This document shows, in pieces, positions 1 to 12,600 of a stretch of 64,000 bases of DNA. The notes beneath the pieces were generated by a model, which made no database searches, was not told the origin of the DNA, and was given only the letters and a program-made list of their open reading frames with translations. The stretch is taken from positions 2,112,281-2,176,280 of the forward strand of contig CAJINV010000013.1 of assembly GCA_905178155.1 (NCBI GenBank). Reading direction: 5' to 3'. Position 1 is the stretch's first letter; every line of letters starts with the position of its first letter. Source of the stretch: Amoebophrya sp. A120. Lineage: Eukaryota > Sar > Dinophyceae > Syndiniales > Amoebophryaceae. The position numbers were made by a program, and so were the translations under genes.

Positions 1-398
1 AAGCATTTGTAGTGCGCGGAGGCCGCACCAGACGAGCGTCGCAATTTCATAGCAGCTGCACTTCGACGCTGCCGCACGACGACATGTGTACGTACTCGCG
101 ACGGTATTCGCTGTTGACAAGCAGATTTGGGTAAGAGCAAGAGTTCCCCTGTGGCGGAGGGGGGGGCCGCGGAGGAAGGTTGTATGAAAACAAAAACGAG
201 GACGAAACCAAAGAAACTTCTCCTTCTTTCTGCTCATACGAAACCTACAGCACTACTAGTGACTTTGCTACTAGAAGAAGACTTTTGATGACGCGAACTG
301 ACGGGAAGTCAAGCGTCTACTTAAAGATGGCAATAACTTCACCGAGACCTGCGTATGAACAATAACCCTCGCTTTTTTTCAATTTCAAGTTCCCAAAG

Positions 399-899
399 TT
401 AAAGTCTACAGAATTTATTAGCAAGCGATAGCTGCAGCTGCATCAGGTTGTTCGGAGCCATTTGCTGCTGCTGAACCCGCAATTGCTGCTGCTGTTGCCT
501 TTGCTGCAAAAGCTGCTGCTCGATGATTTGCTGGCGCTGCTGCGACGCGGCCATTTGCTGGTGCTGTTGCTGCTGCAGGTGGAAGTGCTGTTGGTGCTGC
601 ATCATGTTCACCGAATTTTGCTGCTGCTGCTGCTGCATGAGGTGCTGCTGGTGTTGCATCATCATCGGCTGCTGCGGCTGCATGGTCATCGGAGAAGAAT
701 ATTGCAGTTGATGCCCCCCGCCTTGCTGACCCACAGGACCCATGTTGCTCCCGACGCCCATGTTGTCGTAGCCCCCGCCTGCTTGGTGTTGGTAAGTACT
801 CGTCGACATGGGATCGAAGTACAGGTCCGGTACTACTTGCTGAGTCGGAGGGGAGACGAATTGCTCACCCGGGTAGTTGTAATGCTGATTCGAGTTCAT
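399..899 (-). CDS. Gln/Met-rich low-complexity protein (hypothetical)
   Basis: A 166-residue ORF opens at an ATG (positions 897-899) and ends in TAA. The first 80 residues are Gly/Tyr/Pro-containing; the rest is dominated by Gln runs mixed with His and Met, encoded mostly by CAG/CAA. No folded domain is visible. Gln-rich regions of this kind also occur in the HAP2 tail and in the 51.5-57.6 kb gene here, so it may be a local compositional habit. It could be one exon of a longer gene, because minus-strand donor-like GTAAG sequences lie upstream. Function unknown; coding status fairly likely from the clean ATG and the long open frame. Confidence 0.5.
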   Translation of the reverse strand: MNSNQHYNYPGEQFVSPPTQQVVPDLYFDPMSTSTYQHQAGGGYDNMGVGSNMGPVGQQGGGHQLQYSSPMTMQPQQPMMMQHQQHLMQQQQQQNSVNMMQHQQHFHLQQQQHQQMAASQQRQQIIEQQLLQQRQQQQQLRVQQQQMAPNNLMQLQLSLANKFCRL

Positions 900-3079
900 T
901 TTTCGGTCGGTTTTCGAAAAAAAGCTGGCTCAACTTTCTTCAAAAGCGGAGACTGTTGACGTCCTCGTCGACCTGGCGGGATTATGTGTTCCTGTTCGTT
1001 CGGTACTGTATCACTTTCACTTTCATTTAGAAGCAACTTCTTGCACCAGCTGCAGCTCGTCGAAAAATCATGCCGCTTGTCTCTAGTACAACTACTTCAC
1101 CGCCGGTGTTACATAGAAGAAGAAGAATCAATGATGCGGGATAGTTACTTACTCGTATTTCGTTTTCGGAAACGAAAAATCTTACCTGTATGTTTCGATC
1201 CTAGTCCAGTCGATTCTGCTTTTCAACAATCCGCCGACTTCTTTCTGCACGATGTGTCGATGGTGGCAGATTTTCCCAGGTGAAGTGCAGTTTTGCTTTT
1301 CCGGCTGCCGCTGGCTGCTTTTGGTGTATCACCTGGCCGGTTGGAAGTCGTGTTTCCCTACCGTGTTTCGCACCCAGTAAGAAACGTTTGGCAAAACAGT
1401 ACCTGGTGTGATACGAGTAAAATGCTTTATCACGAGCACCATCTCATTCACGGCATAACAGATAATTCACACCCCCACTCGTTAGATAGATGATGACCAC
1501 GCTCAACGTAACATCGACCATAGCATTTTTTCCACATTGAAAATGATTTTCACACATGAATTTGTATTTGATCCTACCTTCTATTTTTCCCCTAAATGCC
1601 GTGCCGTGATTCTCCTCTGATTCTGCCGCAGAAACAACTTTTCAAGATCCCAAGCAAACGCTTTCCGGGTTTGGCGGACTAGAAGCACCTCCAAGGATCA
1701 GTTTCGCGATTTGTACTTACCAAGGTCGCATCAGCTCTGCCATGCGGAACTTGCACACACGAGAAGCAGATGACCTTGCTTCCAAAACTCTACCAAAGCA
1801 AAACCTCTAGCAAAAGCAGACACACCTTGCACGATACACGTGCTGCAGCACGCCTAGAAACACAACTCATTTTCTTTGGATTTTGCGTAGGCATCAAAGG
1901 TACTTACCTCCTATGTTTCCCCTTCACTTCCTCTTTATTTTCTCTTCCGCTTTACAAGCAAAATTTCCGACTGTGGTAGCGCGCGACGCGGCGATCGATT
2001 TCTTGTCCGGTTGATTCTACGGGTTGATGGATTAACACTCCCCGCTGGTACCTTTAGGCGGTTCTCCTCCGTATCGGTACCAATTCGAGCGTCTGCTTGA
2101 CAAATCAACTTTTCAAAGTCGTTTCCACTTCTTCCTCGGCCTCAATTCGGTGTAGTTGTCGGTGAAATGTCGAGCGTTGTCGTCCTCGGCCGCATATCGG
2201 TCCGATCTACGAAGTAGAAGTTGAAGTAGTCAACCCGAAGTCCGCGAAAATTTTAAAAAAATCTATCCGTTGTAGAGTGCTGAGAGAGTTGTAGACCATA
2301 TGATTATGGAGGTCGAGATGCTGAGCAATGATTCCTTTCGCAAAAATAACCGCCGTTCTGGTACAATATGAGTTTGGTCGTTCTTCAAGTGCACCAGGGA
2401 GTGAATTGCGGTTGTTTGTTTCCCCGGCGCCGGCCGTCAGAAATAGTAGTACTCTTCGTGTTTTCAAAGCGTGTGAAGAAAGAACTTCCCTCGCCGAATC
2501 TTTGTCGCCGGAGTAGAAGCGATGATCTTCTCGTTGACGAACTCGTTGACGAAATGTAATTCGTGTTGCTTTTATTCAGAAAAGCTAGTCATGTTGTCTC
2601 GTGGCCATGAAGAAATCAAATGTTGTGTCGTCGTTCGTGTGGTTTATTTTCTTTACGTAAAACGATTTCAAAAACAGCAAAATGTGTGAAAACTTTGGGT
2701 CAACCCACAACGAAAGAATCGTAGATCGATCTAGCGGTAGTTTTCAACTCCAACTTCTTCTTTTGCTACAGATTTTTTGGTATTGACAAGAAAATTTTCA
2801 TGCGAAAAACGACCCGTGTGGTCGTCACACCAGAGTTGAAATCTTCATCAACTTGTGGCAAAATTGTATTTGTTGTAGGCCGTTTTTTATTTCTTTCTGG
2901 AATGCATCTGCATGTGAAAGCACTACCATCTGGCGCGCGTTCAACGATGAAATGAAGCCGTTTTTTTTCTCTGTTCGTTCCAGCGGATTATACAAAGCTT
3001 CTCTATGAGTCACAGAGACCCGTTTGCAAGCAAAGACTACTTGTTTTTTACGCAGAACAGTCAAGACAGGAGTACCTTC
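900..3079. other. No convincing gene; scattered minus-strand donor-like sites
   Basis: No ORF here has convincing composition. Minus-strand GGTAAGTAC-type sequences near 1718 and 1905, and a similar one near 1146, look like 5' splice donors. They could mark spliced noncoding or UTR exons of the downstream Gln-rich ORF. This is weak evidence. Confidence 0.35.
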
Positions 3080-4989
3080 TTACATACGATACTTATGGAC
3101 CTTCTTGCCGCGCGGACCTTGATCATCGTGGTGATACTTGGTTCTTACAGGCTGAACGGCTAATACCATGGCGCCGTCTGTTCAAAATGATGCTATCCCA
3201 TCACACTCTTTGCGTTTTTGATGCACTTGGAAGAGACCTCAAGATTGAATAGAGTCGTGGAACACTGGACCACACAACACACTGCTCAGTCGTGCACAGA
3301 AAGGAAACACTGGGTCGCGCGGCAACAAAATATTTTTGCTTGTTTATTTCCGCCTGATTTTTGTTCCAAGTGTCTAGCAATAGCACTGCGCCAAGCTGAA
3401 TGATCGAAAGTGTGGCTGTGCTTTTTTTCAATCTTTATTTCTACAGGTGAGTCTGCTGCTTCAACATAATTGTCTTTCGTCATCGAAAAATCGCGTTCTG
3501 GTGTAGTACTGTCATTCATGACGACTCTCTCACCAGATCCACTAACCCTTCTCACAAGTTGCTCCAGAATCGCTGCCGTTTCATACTCATCTTTCACACT
3601 GTGGAAGCTCGCAACTGTTTCGTTTTCGATCGCGAATTTTCGCAAGCTCGCGTCGTTTCCATAAGGCTGGTCCCCAAAAATGACCGCGGACCGGATCAAA
3701 TTTGAAAAATGACCACCGCTCCTGCCCCCGTCCGACACCTCCAGGCCGCTCCCTGCCGAAATTGTACATGAGCCCGCACGTGGTCCCATCAACCACTCCA
3801 GTGGGCAGGATTTCTCGGTTTTCTTGGAACTGAAACACACAGACCGTGGCGCACCGGAGACGCGGATTGATGTCGTGTCTTTATTAGAACAAAGCAAGTC
3901 TGTCCCTACTTTGCCTTCGACTTCCTTTTCCGTTTCAACCTGCCTATCTTGATCTACTTCACAAATCTCGTTGACGACAGTTTGGTTCCAGGGGCGGGGA
4001 CAGCCCATGAGAAACATGTTGCTCCATCTCGCTTTTTCAGAAACCGGGTCCGCTTCCCAGTACTCAATCGGCCCCGCCTGGTTGATCCAAAGCAGCGGAC
4101 CGCGCGGGAGAAACTTTCCGGACTCCAGGAAGAAGGCGTCGTCTGCTACGGCCGTGGTTGGAGCTGAACTGTTGCTGCTATCCTGTGCAGCTGCGGCAGA
4201 GGTGGCTTGATCTGCTTGGTACCGTCGAAAACAATGTTTTAGCTTCTGGGTATCCGTTTCTGAGTCCGGTAGATGTTCCGCGCTTTCAACATCCACCGTC
4301 GCGGCAAACCGTTTCCAAATTTTTTTCGCCAACGCAAACGCTTTTTCCTTCGGAAGACACTGCTCCGGGTAGAAGGGAACCCGGACCGGAAGGTCTTCCG
4401 CCGGCCGGTGATCGGAGCTTGTCCTTCTAGTGGAGCTGTTTTCTGACTGATCTCGCAGCCACCAGGGCTGGAAGGTGTAGGTAGGATCGCGAAGTTGTTC
4501 TTGCCGATCCGAACTTGTAATATTTTTGCCATGAAGTTGTGAAAATATCAAATCTGCGTTCGTTCTATGCGTCCAGAGACTTGCGCCTTCCGCCGTGCTC
4601 AGGAACAAATTCTTGCGCACGTCCTCCGGAAATTGGTCCCAGCAGAGGCGAAACGGCCGGTAGCCGTCGTCCGACGTGACGATCAGGAGTGGGTGGTTCA
4701 AATCGCGCATCCAGTACAGCAGCCACTCGTAGCAGGGGGACTGCTTCAGGTCGCGGGACCTCTTCGCCACGAGCGTGTCGTCCATGTCTGCGACGAGCCA
4801 GAGCGGGGCGAGCGACCGCGGCCGAAGTGAAGCTCCTTTCGAGGTTGTGGAAGACGAAGTCATTCTTCTAAAATGATCTGTAGTGCGGATGTTGAAAGAG
4901 GTTGACACACAAGAGCACGACCTCGATGCAACTGAAGGCGTCCTGCTCTTCACGGACGAAGGGGGGAGGCACGAGAAGACGCGGCGCAT
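3080..4989 (-). CDS. HAD-superfamily hydrolase-like protein
   Basis: Exon 1 runs 4989-3387 and a probable last exon 3177-3080, joined by a GT-AG intron; total 566 residues. HAD motif I is DMDDT at residues 68-72, a motif II Thr/Ser lies in VTSDD near 105-107, and motif IV is GDQPYGND at 439-446, as in Cof-type, sucrose-phosphatase-like and mannosyl-phosphoglycerate-phosphatase-like enzymes. These use the first Asp as nucleophile with Mg2+. A long insertion between motifs II and IV acts as a cap or linker. The first 42 residues are Arg/Ser/Cys-rich and could be a targeting peptide; a second Met at residue 43 (4863) is an alternative start. Without the last exon the frame would continue to 3286. 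The intron has weak inverted ends, which supports the splice. Substrate unknown. Confidence 0.65.
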
Positions 4990-5644
4990 ATTTGTAGTTC
5001 TGCGTCAAATCGTATGGCGCACGCAGTCGCGAACGAAGAGGCCATCGCACGTGGTACCTCCACTAACTGTCTGCGCTAACAACCAAGGCCAAATGATCAA
5101 CAATCAGAAGACACTCATGGCAACTCAACGCCCCCGGGCATGCATGCATGCCTTTTGTCGGCTCGTCGTGCAGTGCGTTAGGTGCAAATAATATTCCCTC
5201 GCTAAACGAAGGAATAGCGAACACTCCTTTTCGGAGGTCACAAGACCCACTCGCGCCAAACACACTTGCGAACATCTTCTGCCGCGGACCGTGGTGACAT
5301 GAAAGAGCCATAGTCGTATATTCATTTTTAGGAATTCATGAAGATTTTCAAAAAATTCAGAAAAAAATATGTCAATAGCACCTTCTGAAGCACGAAAACA
5401 AAAAACTTCTTCGAAGTCACGATCTATCACCATCATACAAAAGTTGCATATTAGACACAGAACACAAGCATGGCTATGGGGACGACAATGAGGTAAGACA
5501 TTTTACAAAGTAAGTAGATGTAGAAAACTTGTGGCGCATGACATTGCTCTGGCATCCACTCTGCTCTCCACTTCCAACGACGTTGTAGTAGAGATGCTTC
5601 CCAACTACATTGAGAGGGTCAACGATCCCGGTACTCGACTCCGT
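4990..5644. other. Intergenic, nothing recognised
   Basis: AT-rich sequence with short ORFs of poor composition on both strands. No repeat or RNA gene was seen. Confidence 0.4.
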
Positions 5645-8602
5645 TTACACCAGCTCCAAAAACGTGTCATCCCTTCCTTCTTCCTTGGGCGCTTCGCCTG
5701 CAGCCTCCAATCCGGCAACGGCTCGCCTCTTTGCCGCATGAGACGCCGCATCTCGCTTGGGGGATGAAGGAACCTGCAGTCGACTCGTTTCCATAGTGGC
5801 GGCGTGGTCACCCTGTATTGTTAGTGGATATTTATCATGATTAAGTATTTGTTGTGGGCGTCTCGTCAACATCATACCCCGGAATCGGAAAATCATTTTT
5901 GCATGAGCAGCCAGTGTTTTTTTCTCTTTTTGCAGTTCGTCTTCAGTACTTTGTTCTAGGAACAGTCCTAACTAGACTAACCTACCTGCATCCCTCTGTT
6001 TCTGCTGTACTCCTCTTCACCGTTTCCAGCGTCCCCAATTCGACTTCGCTTGTTGTGGCCCGGATTTGCTTGCTCCCCGTGGTGTCCAGTGGCGCCTAGC
6101 GCTATGGAAAAACCCGCTTCCTCATCAAAAAAGTCCCCTGCGTCCTTCACATCTCCTGGTCCTCCGTGTGCAGCTGCGAAATCGGGTTTTCTGGCCGTGG
6201 ATGAAACCTGAGGGCTGATGGCGTTGCTCTTCAGCGGCAGAGTTCCACCGATGTTTTGTCCCTCCTTGATTTCGTCGACGCGAATGTTTATGGGCCTCTC
6301 CTTCTTCACCAGCTGCAAAACGTTGAGCCCGAGAAATTTGAACAGCTTCTCCTTCTTGCGAAAGGTTTGCTCTGTTTTATTTACGTCGCAATTTCAAGTG
6401 CCTGGTGGCTTTGATGTGGATGCTATACATCCTTCTGTAAGTAAGTACAAGCAACAGCAACAAAGAAGAACAACATGAGGAAAAATTTCACGACCATCCA
6501 AAAATAAGAATATCGAAATAAAACCAATAATAAAATAACACAAACTCATGGATACCGGTCCACTCCTTGTGCTTCCACTCCTCCACCTCTACCGTCTTCG
6601 TCAACGTGGTGTAATTCATCAGAGCCTCTCCCTTCAACAGGAGACCTTTTGGCCTTGGCGGTAGGTCGTCTTTCAAAACCTCTTTCTTGTCCGGGTCTCT
6701 CTTGTAGATGTAGAACGTTTCCTCGGCCATCTTCTTGCTGTATTCCCAGCCGTGCTTCGCTAATTTCTCCAAGTCAAACACATCACCCTCGTCCTTCACA
6801 TCCTTCCTCAATTTCTTCGCCCGTCTTTTCGCTGCCGCAACCTCTTTGTTCTTGTCCGCGACAGCGGAGGAGACCGCCGGCCGGCTCACTGCTGATCGTC
6901 CTCCTCCCGTCGACTTGGACAGCTGGGAGAAAAAACCCGGAAACCATCGCTCGTCTTTCGGATCTCTGAAATCACGTTCTTTCTCTTCACCACGCAGGCG
7001 GTGCAGCACGAAGTTGTCGTCCAAGAAGTCGTCGTCGTCGTCGTTGTATCGTATCCAAACTGTCAGCTTTGGAAACAAGGCGCGGAACTCGTTGTACATG
7101 TGCAGCTTGTCACGAAATCCGAGTAGGTGTGGCTGGCCCTTGACGTTTTCGTAATCGCAAATTTCCAGTTCCTGCAGCGAGTCCTTCACGGCCTCGAGAC
7201 CTCTTCTCATGTGCGCAAATGTAAGCTGGTGGCAATTGAAGAGGAGGAGGCGCTGCAGTTTTGGGAACTTGGAAGTTGTCAGGCAAACACAGTTACCGTG
7301 ATTTGTCCCTAGTTTCAGGCCCTTGTACGCCTTCTCACTGCCGCGGTTTATCAAGAAGTCTAGATTCTCCAGCTCGTACAAATTGGAAAGGTACAAAGTG
7401 TATCGCGACAAGAAAGGTGTTGCAATTGCAGGTATCTGCGTTTCCGTACGTTTTCGCCGTATTCACTTTCAATTATCATACGTGCATATCCAACTCATTG
7501 GGAAAACAGTGCGATCTGAGCTAAGTTCTTTTTTACTTTTTTTATACATGACCTTGACATCGACCGCAAATTCAGCAAACGCAGATATGCAACACACTTT
7601 TGAGTTTGATAAGATCCTCAGCTCTTCGAGCACCTCCGCCGGCTCTTCCATGTAAAGCAAGTTGGAATGCGCTTTCGCGCGCAGGCTCCATGGCCACAAC
7701 AACCCGAAATCTTCGACTTCCCGCAGCAACCGCCAGCCGCTTGCTTTGAACCAATCGCGATCACCGAGCAGTGGTTCAAGCTCCCCCCGAACATATTTTT
7801 TGTTCGAGTATTCTTGAAGGTGCTCGGGGATGCGGACCCCCGAGCGCCATAATTTGACCATTCCGATGTACCCCATTAACCGTAACCGATTGATGTCGCA
7901 ATAGGAAAAACTGCTCGCGGGATAGGACACATCCACCGATGAATCCTCGTAATCGTCAATCTCATGGTAATCGGAATCTTCTTCCCCGGTGGATTCGTTT
8001 CCTTCCTCTACTTCTCTGTTCGATTCGTCTACTACGCGCTCATCTTTCGGCAACTGCTTCTGGCCCCTGTAGTCGAACCACAACAATTTCGGTAGCGTCC
8101 TGAACATCTTCTTCCGCAATTCGGCGATGTCGTGGCAGCCAAATAATTGGTTTACCGACACGAAGAGTAACGAACCTCTTACTGCTTGCAGTCCTCTCTT
8201 CAGACCCTCCTCAAAGCCCGTTTCGTCTAACGCCGGATTGTTGTCGAGAATCAAGAACTCCAGCCGGGAAAACGGCTCAAAACACCTCCGCCACTCCCCG
8301 ATTAAAAAGTTCAGATTCGACAGATTGTTTCCCGATAGGTTCAACCACCACAATCGGCTCTCGCCGCAGCTCCTTAACAATGGAATCCCGCTCGTTTCTT
8401 CGATCGTTTTTTCGAGATTCTCCAACCCGCACCCTCCCAAATCCAAGCGCTCTAAATTGCACAAGCTGGAGCGACCAAACAAAAATTCCCAGTCAGAAAG
8501 CTTGATTGAATCATCGATGAATTTCTTCTTGCGCAAGTCCAGTGAAAATCCTCGAAGTTCACGCTTGTAGAGCAGCTTCTCGATGGTCAAATTCTTCGCC
8601 AT
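5645..8602 (-). CDS. Leucine-rich-repeat protein, four exons
   Basis: Exons 8602-7598, 7435-6556, 6371-5986 and 5812-5645 sum to 2439 nt, an 812-residue protein. All three introns (7436-7597, 6372-6555, 5813-5985) are GT-AG and keep the frame. The N-terminal half contains irregular leucine-rich repeats, for example LERLDLGGCGLENL, LWWLNLSGNNLSNLNFL and LEFLILDNNPAL, spaced like RNI/SDS22-type LRRs. An acidic insert follows (EEGNESTGEEDSDYHE and neighbours). A second LRR block spans the exon 1/2 junction, followed by a Lys-rich segment (KRRAKKLRKDVKDE) and a charged C-terminal tail. LRR proteins are protein-binding scaffolds; no catalytic domain is visible. The ATG at 8600-8602 begins the frame. 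Intron 7436-7597 carries TIR-like ends although it is spliced as GT-AG. Confidence 0.8.
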
Positions 8603-8783
8603 ATGTCCACCTACACACGGGCAGCCATACCAGTGTTCGTCGAGAAGAAATCACGACGAAAAAATAACTTGCAGTACCAAATTTGTTTTGCATCATGTCA
8701 CGTACCTTCAGTGACCTGAACTCGACGTCCGTCATGCAAAAGGAAATCTACACAAATTTGTGCCGGCAAGAACGTTTTTTTCA

Positions 8784-9098
8784 TCAGGATAAGCGCTTGA
8801 TCTCCTCGCAATAATTTTCCAGATATCCCCTCAGGTCTCGTGATTCTCCGCTCTCCTTGGCGGCGTTCTTCATCTTGTAGTTCTTCAAGCACTTACTATT
8901 CTTCCCGTTCTTCTTGCTTTCCGTTTCTTCCCGTTCAACCTCCCCATTCGGGAATTGCTTGTGCTTGCTGCTGCTGCTGCTGCTAGCATGTGTTTCAGCA
9001 GGCTCGTGGACCGTTTCACCAGAATTGCCCCGTTCAACGCAAACAGGGTCACGCTTCTTATCCGGTAGTTGCACTCCACCTCGACCGGCGTCGCTCAT
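8784..9098 (-). CDS. Hypothetical Ser/Lys-rich small ORF
   Basis: A 104-residue ORF starts at an ATG (9096-9098) and stops before 8784. It is hydrophilic, with a Ser run and many Lys/Glu residues, and ends in YCEEIKRLS. It lies 180 bp upstream of the LRR gene. Between them is a region with imperfect inverted ends (8655-8775) that resembles a degenerate introner. It could be a small gene or a leader exon of the LRR transcript, but the stop codon before the inverted repeat argues against the second idea. No family recognised. Confidence 0.3.
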   Translation of the reverse strand: MSDAGRGGVQLPDKKRDPVCVERGNSGETVHEPAETHASSSSSSKHKQFPNGEVEREETESKKNGKNSKCLKNYKMKNAAKESGESRDLRGYLENYCEEIKRLS

Positions 9099-9683
9099 TT
9101 TGTTGAACACTTTTGGTTTTACTTCGCTGCAACTCCAGTCAGAATTCAGATGTAAAATTTGATGCTGGCGTCTTTTGCACTCAACAAGAACGTCTAGAGT
9201 GTTCTCATTGATTCCATACTCCACCTTGTGCGGTTTGAGACTCCGAACGCAAAATAATTTCGCTCTTTTGATAAAGATGTGCGCTCGCTTTGAATCTCAC
9301 TCATGCTGACACTTTCCCGATTGCTCAGCAAGGAGACGGGCGGAGACAGTCGCGACCGCGAGGACCAACCATCGCATGTGACAGGCCCAGAATCAGAAAA
9401 TATTCTGACTACAAAAAAGCCCAATCATATATCAATCTGAGGGCACTCATTGTAAGTATCTTCTGAGGCCTTCACTATCGTTTTCTTCTTACTTGCTTTC
9501 ACTATAATCAGAAACTGAATGGGATTGAAATCCAAACTCTTGGTCTTCATGGTGAGTTCTAGATCTTTTCAAGAACAACTCCTACTCGTGGTCACTAGAA
9601 ATTTCTTCGTTCTCAAATCTTACAAAAAAATGGCTCTGTCAAATGGAAACTTTAGATCCCGAACAAAACTACAGTTCTGCGCC
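9099..9683. other. Intergenic, nothing recognised
   Basis: The spacer between the small ORF and the HAP2 stop codon holds no supportable gene or repeat. Confidence 0.4.
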
Positions 9684-12600
9684 CTATCCTTTCCCCCCTC
9701 CTCCCTTGACACTCATCTGCATGCGTGCCTTCGCCAACATAAACTCCTGCTCACTCTTCCCATTCATTGCTGCGCCTTTCCGCGCAGCTCCTCCGTAAAA
9801 ATCTTTTCCAGATTTTCCCTCCGCGTTAATCATGCTTGGCGCTCTCGCCGCAGGTAGAAATGCTGGATTGTTCTTACCCGCAGCGCTCAGAGGACTCACA
9901 CCCGAAGCAGGTGCAGCAGAACTACCGGTGCCTGGTTTTGCACCAGAACCAAGACTGCCTTTGATCGTTTTTCCTCCCGCTTTCACTCCCAGCGGCAATT
10001 TTTGTGGAAGGTTTTTGTTGCCCAGGATCTGCCCCCCGCCTTGTTTCCCCTGCTTGGAATTCCCCGCAGCCACCGACATTGGCCGGGGGCGTGCCGGGGA
10101 AGGTGGTACTGCTACTGCGGAAGGTGATACTACGGAGAGAGACGGCGACGGGCTGCTCTGCGCCATAGGACGAGGACTCCTGGCGCCGGGATTTATTAAA
10201 TCAACTGGCCTCACCTGCAAGGACGGAGATGGTTGCACAGAAGGAGAAAATTCGTTTTGCGCTGTTGACGACACCAGTTGAATCGAGGGGGACTGTTGCA
10301 TAGACGGAGAATCCTGTGCTGAAGCCGAGTGTTGTTGCAGAGCCGCCTGCTGCAGAGGATGCTGCTGCTGCGCCAGTTGCTCAATAGACGGTGAGGTTGG
10401 CTCGTAATTCATTTTCCCGCCTTTTGCGTTGTAGGTCCCAGTACTACTAAAATTTCGTTGGTTCATCTGAACATTCTGCCGCGGAGGCACTGCATTTTGC
10501 ACCTGAGCTGCTGATGGTGCTGATATCGTCGTTTGTTCTCCAAAATACCCAGGACCTGATATTATCGGGCTTTCGTAATAACTTTGCCTCGTAGCTCGCG
10601 AATCTCCCCCGTCCGACCTCTGCCCGTCGTTGTACTGTGCGGTCAGAACTGGAATTTGCAAATTGTTACCTGTATTAATCACGGCACCAGGAGATGAAAA
10701 CTGCTGCTGTTGCTGCCGGATATTGTTTGGTGGAGACAATAAATGTTGCTGCTGTTTTTGCCCGAATGAGAGCTGCGGCGTGGTTTGCTGCGGCGTATTC
10801 ATCACGACCTGCTGCTGGGGTGCAGATCCGATTTGCGGTAGATGAGCCGGCTGTGGCTGATGCTGCTGCTGCACAGACGAAGGCTGCGGGTTTATTAGCG
10901 TCGCAGGGTGGTCGGTGTTGTAACCGCCCTGTAGTTGCCCCTGCATTTGCGTTGGTCGCTGTTGTACTCCAGCAGGCTGCTGCAGAGGCATGATTCCGCT
11001 ACGCCCGACCAATCCGGCACCGTTACCGCCCAGAAAATTCGTCTGCTTCGCAATCAAAATCTCGTCCTGTTCCTGGATTGGCTGCAGCTGGAGAAGCGTT
11101 GGATTACTTGTGTTCAGTGCGCTATTTTGTTGCTGCTGCTGTCCTGGCTGCTGTACAATCTGGTTGATTTGTTGCGGTGCCAGTCCTCCGCCTCCGAGCC
11201 CCGACGTGTTGCTCGTGACCGACTTCCTGATTTGCTGCGAGATCTGTAGTTGCAGCAACGTGTTCTGCTCTTGCAGCGCCTGCATTTTCAGAAAGAAGTC
11301 TTGCATGTCGCCAGGACGAGTTATGCAGTGCAAAAGTATCGCACTAGTAGGCATGATTGCAATACAAGTTTCTAAGCTCGAAAAAATCTTGCAACTTTTA
11401 TTAGAGCTGCTGCTTGCAAATGGCCGCAAAAACCCAAAAAACCGCGTCCCCACGGGGGAGGAGCGATCCATAGGCGGCAGAGTGGCTGACGCTGAGGCAA
11501 AAATAAAAAATCTTGCAACTTTTAAAAATTGGGCAGCGTCTACACCCTGCAAAATAACAGAAAAACGCCCGAAATTCCGCGCTCCCACGCGTGAGGAGCG
11601 ATGGGTTTATAGGCGGCCGAACGGCGGAGACAACGAAAAAAAATCGCGAAATTTTTGAAAATTGGCCAGCGTCTGCTGCTTGAAAAATGAGCGAAAAAAC
11701 CCAAAAAACCGCCTCCCAGCGGGTGAGGAGCGATCCAGAGGCAGCCGAACGGCTGAGGCAAAGAAAAAAAGTCGTGCAAGTTTTGAAAATTGGGCAGCGT
11801 CTGCTGCTTGCAAAATGACCGCAAAAACCCACAAAACCGACTCGCCACGGGTGAGGAGCGATTCATACGCGGCAGAACGGCTGAGGCAAAGACCGAAAAA
11901 TCTTTAGCATGAAAAGTGGAATTTGTAAATGCGTATTTTCCCTAAGCATGCATGCCTGAAATTACTACCAATACGATACTTTTGCAGAGCATACGAGTGT
12001 TGCTGGGATGATTTGTGTTGCTACTCTGCATCTGAAATCCGCTCGTGCCCGTGAGCTTTTTCTTCACTACCTCCCTCTGCTCGTCCTCTTCCTCTTTTCG
12101 TTGCTGCTTTCGTTTCGCGCGAGCTGTTTGTTTCATTTCGTCATGATGTGGTGCGTTCTCATATTATGTACCAGCAACGTAGAAGATGTAGATCTCTCTT
12201 GCAAAATTAACATGAAACGCCAACACTGAAACTACACGAGACCAACCTGGGCACAGCTTTTCCAAGACCGGGTTGCACCTGCCCGTGACCAGCCACCATC
12301 CCGCGACAAGAAAGAGCGCGATCACGCCCAACGCAAGGAAAAAGTTCCACCAGCAGGCCCCAAAGTACTTTAAGTGGCAGGTGAACGCGAAAAAACCGCA
12401 GACCGCGCTGCACTCCCCGTCGCCGTATTCCTTCGGGTCCATTTGCTGGGCGTTGGTCTGCCCGCGCTGCTGGCCGAGGGAAGATTTCTCCCGGGTCTGC
12501 AGCACCGTGAAGGAGGCTGAGCGGGAGTCGAGAAGTCGGCCCTTCAAGTCCAACAAATTCAACGTACACTCCGCAGCCAGCTCCTCTTTGCTGTTGGCCA

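Noticed and set aside
462-959. Leu-rich plus-strand ORF
   Set aside because: Antisense of CAG-rich Gln codons (CTG read as Leu).
9684-11588. Gln-rich ORF as an independent 634-residue gene
   Set aside because: Its first part is intron sequence (family A element). TSD splicing joins it in frame to HAP2, and total exon length becomes a multiple of three.
11401-11866. Phe/Arg-rich ORFs on the minus strand near 11.5, 15.3 and 18.5 kb
   Set aside because: Translations of the 128-bp minisatellite inside family A elements, not genes.
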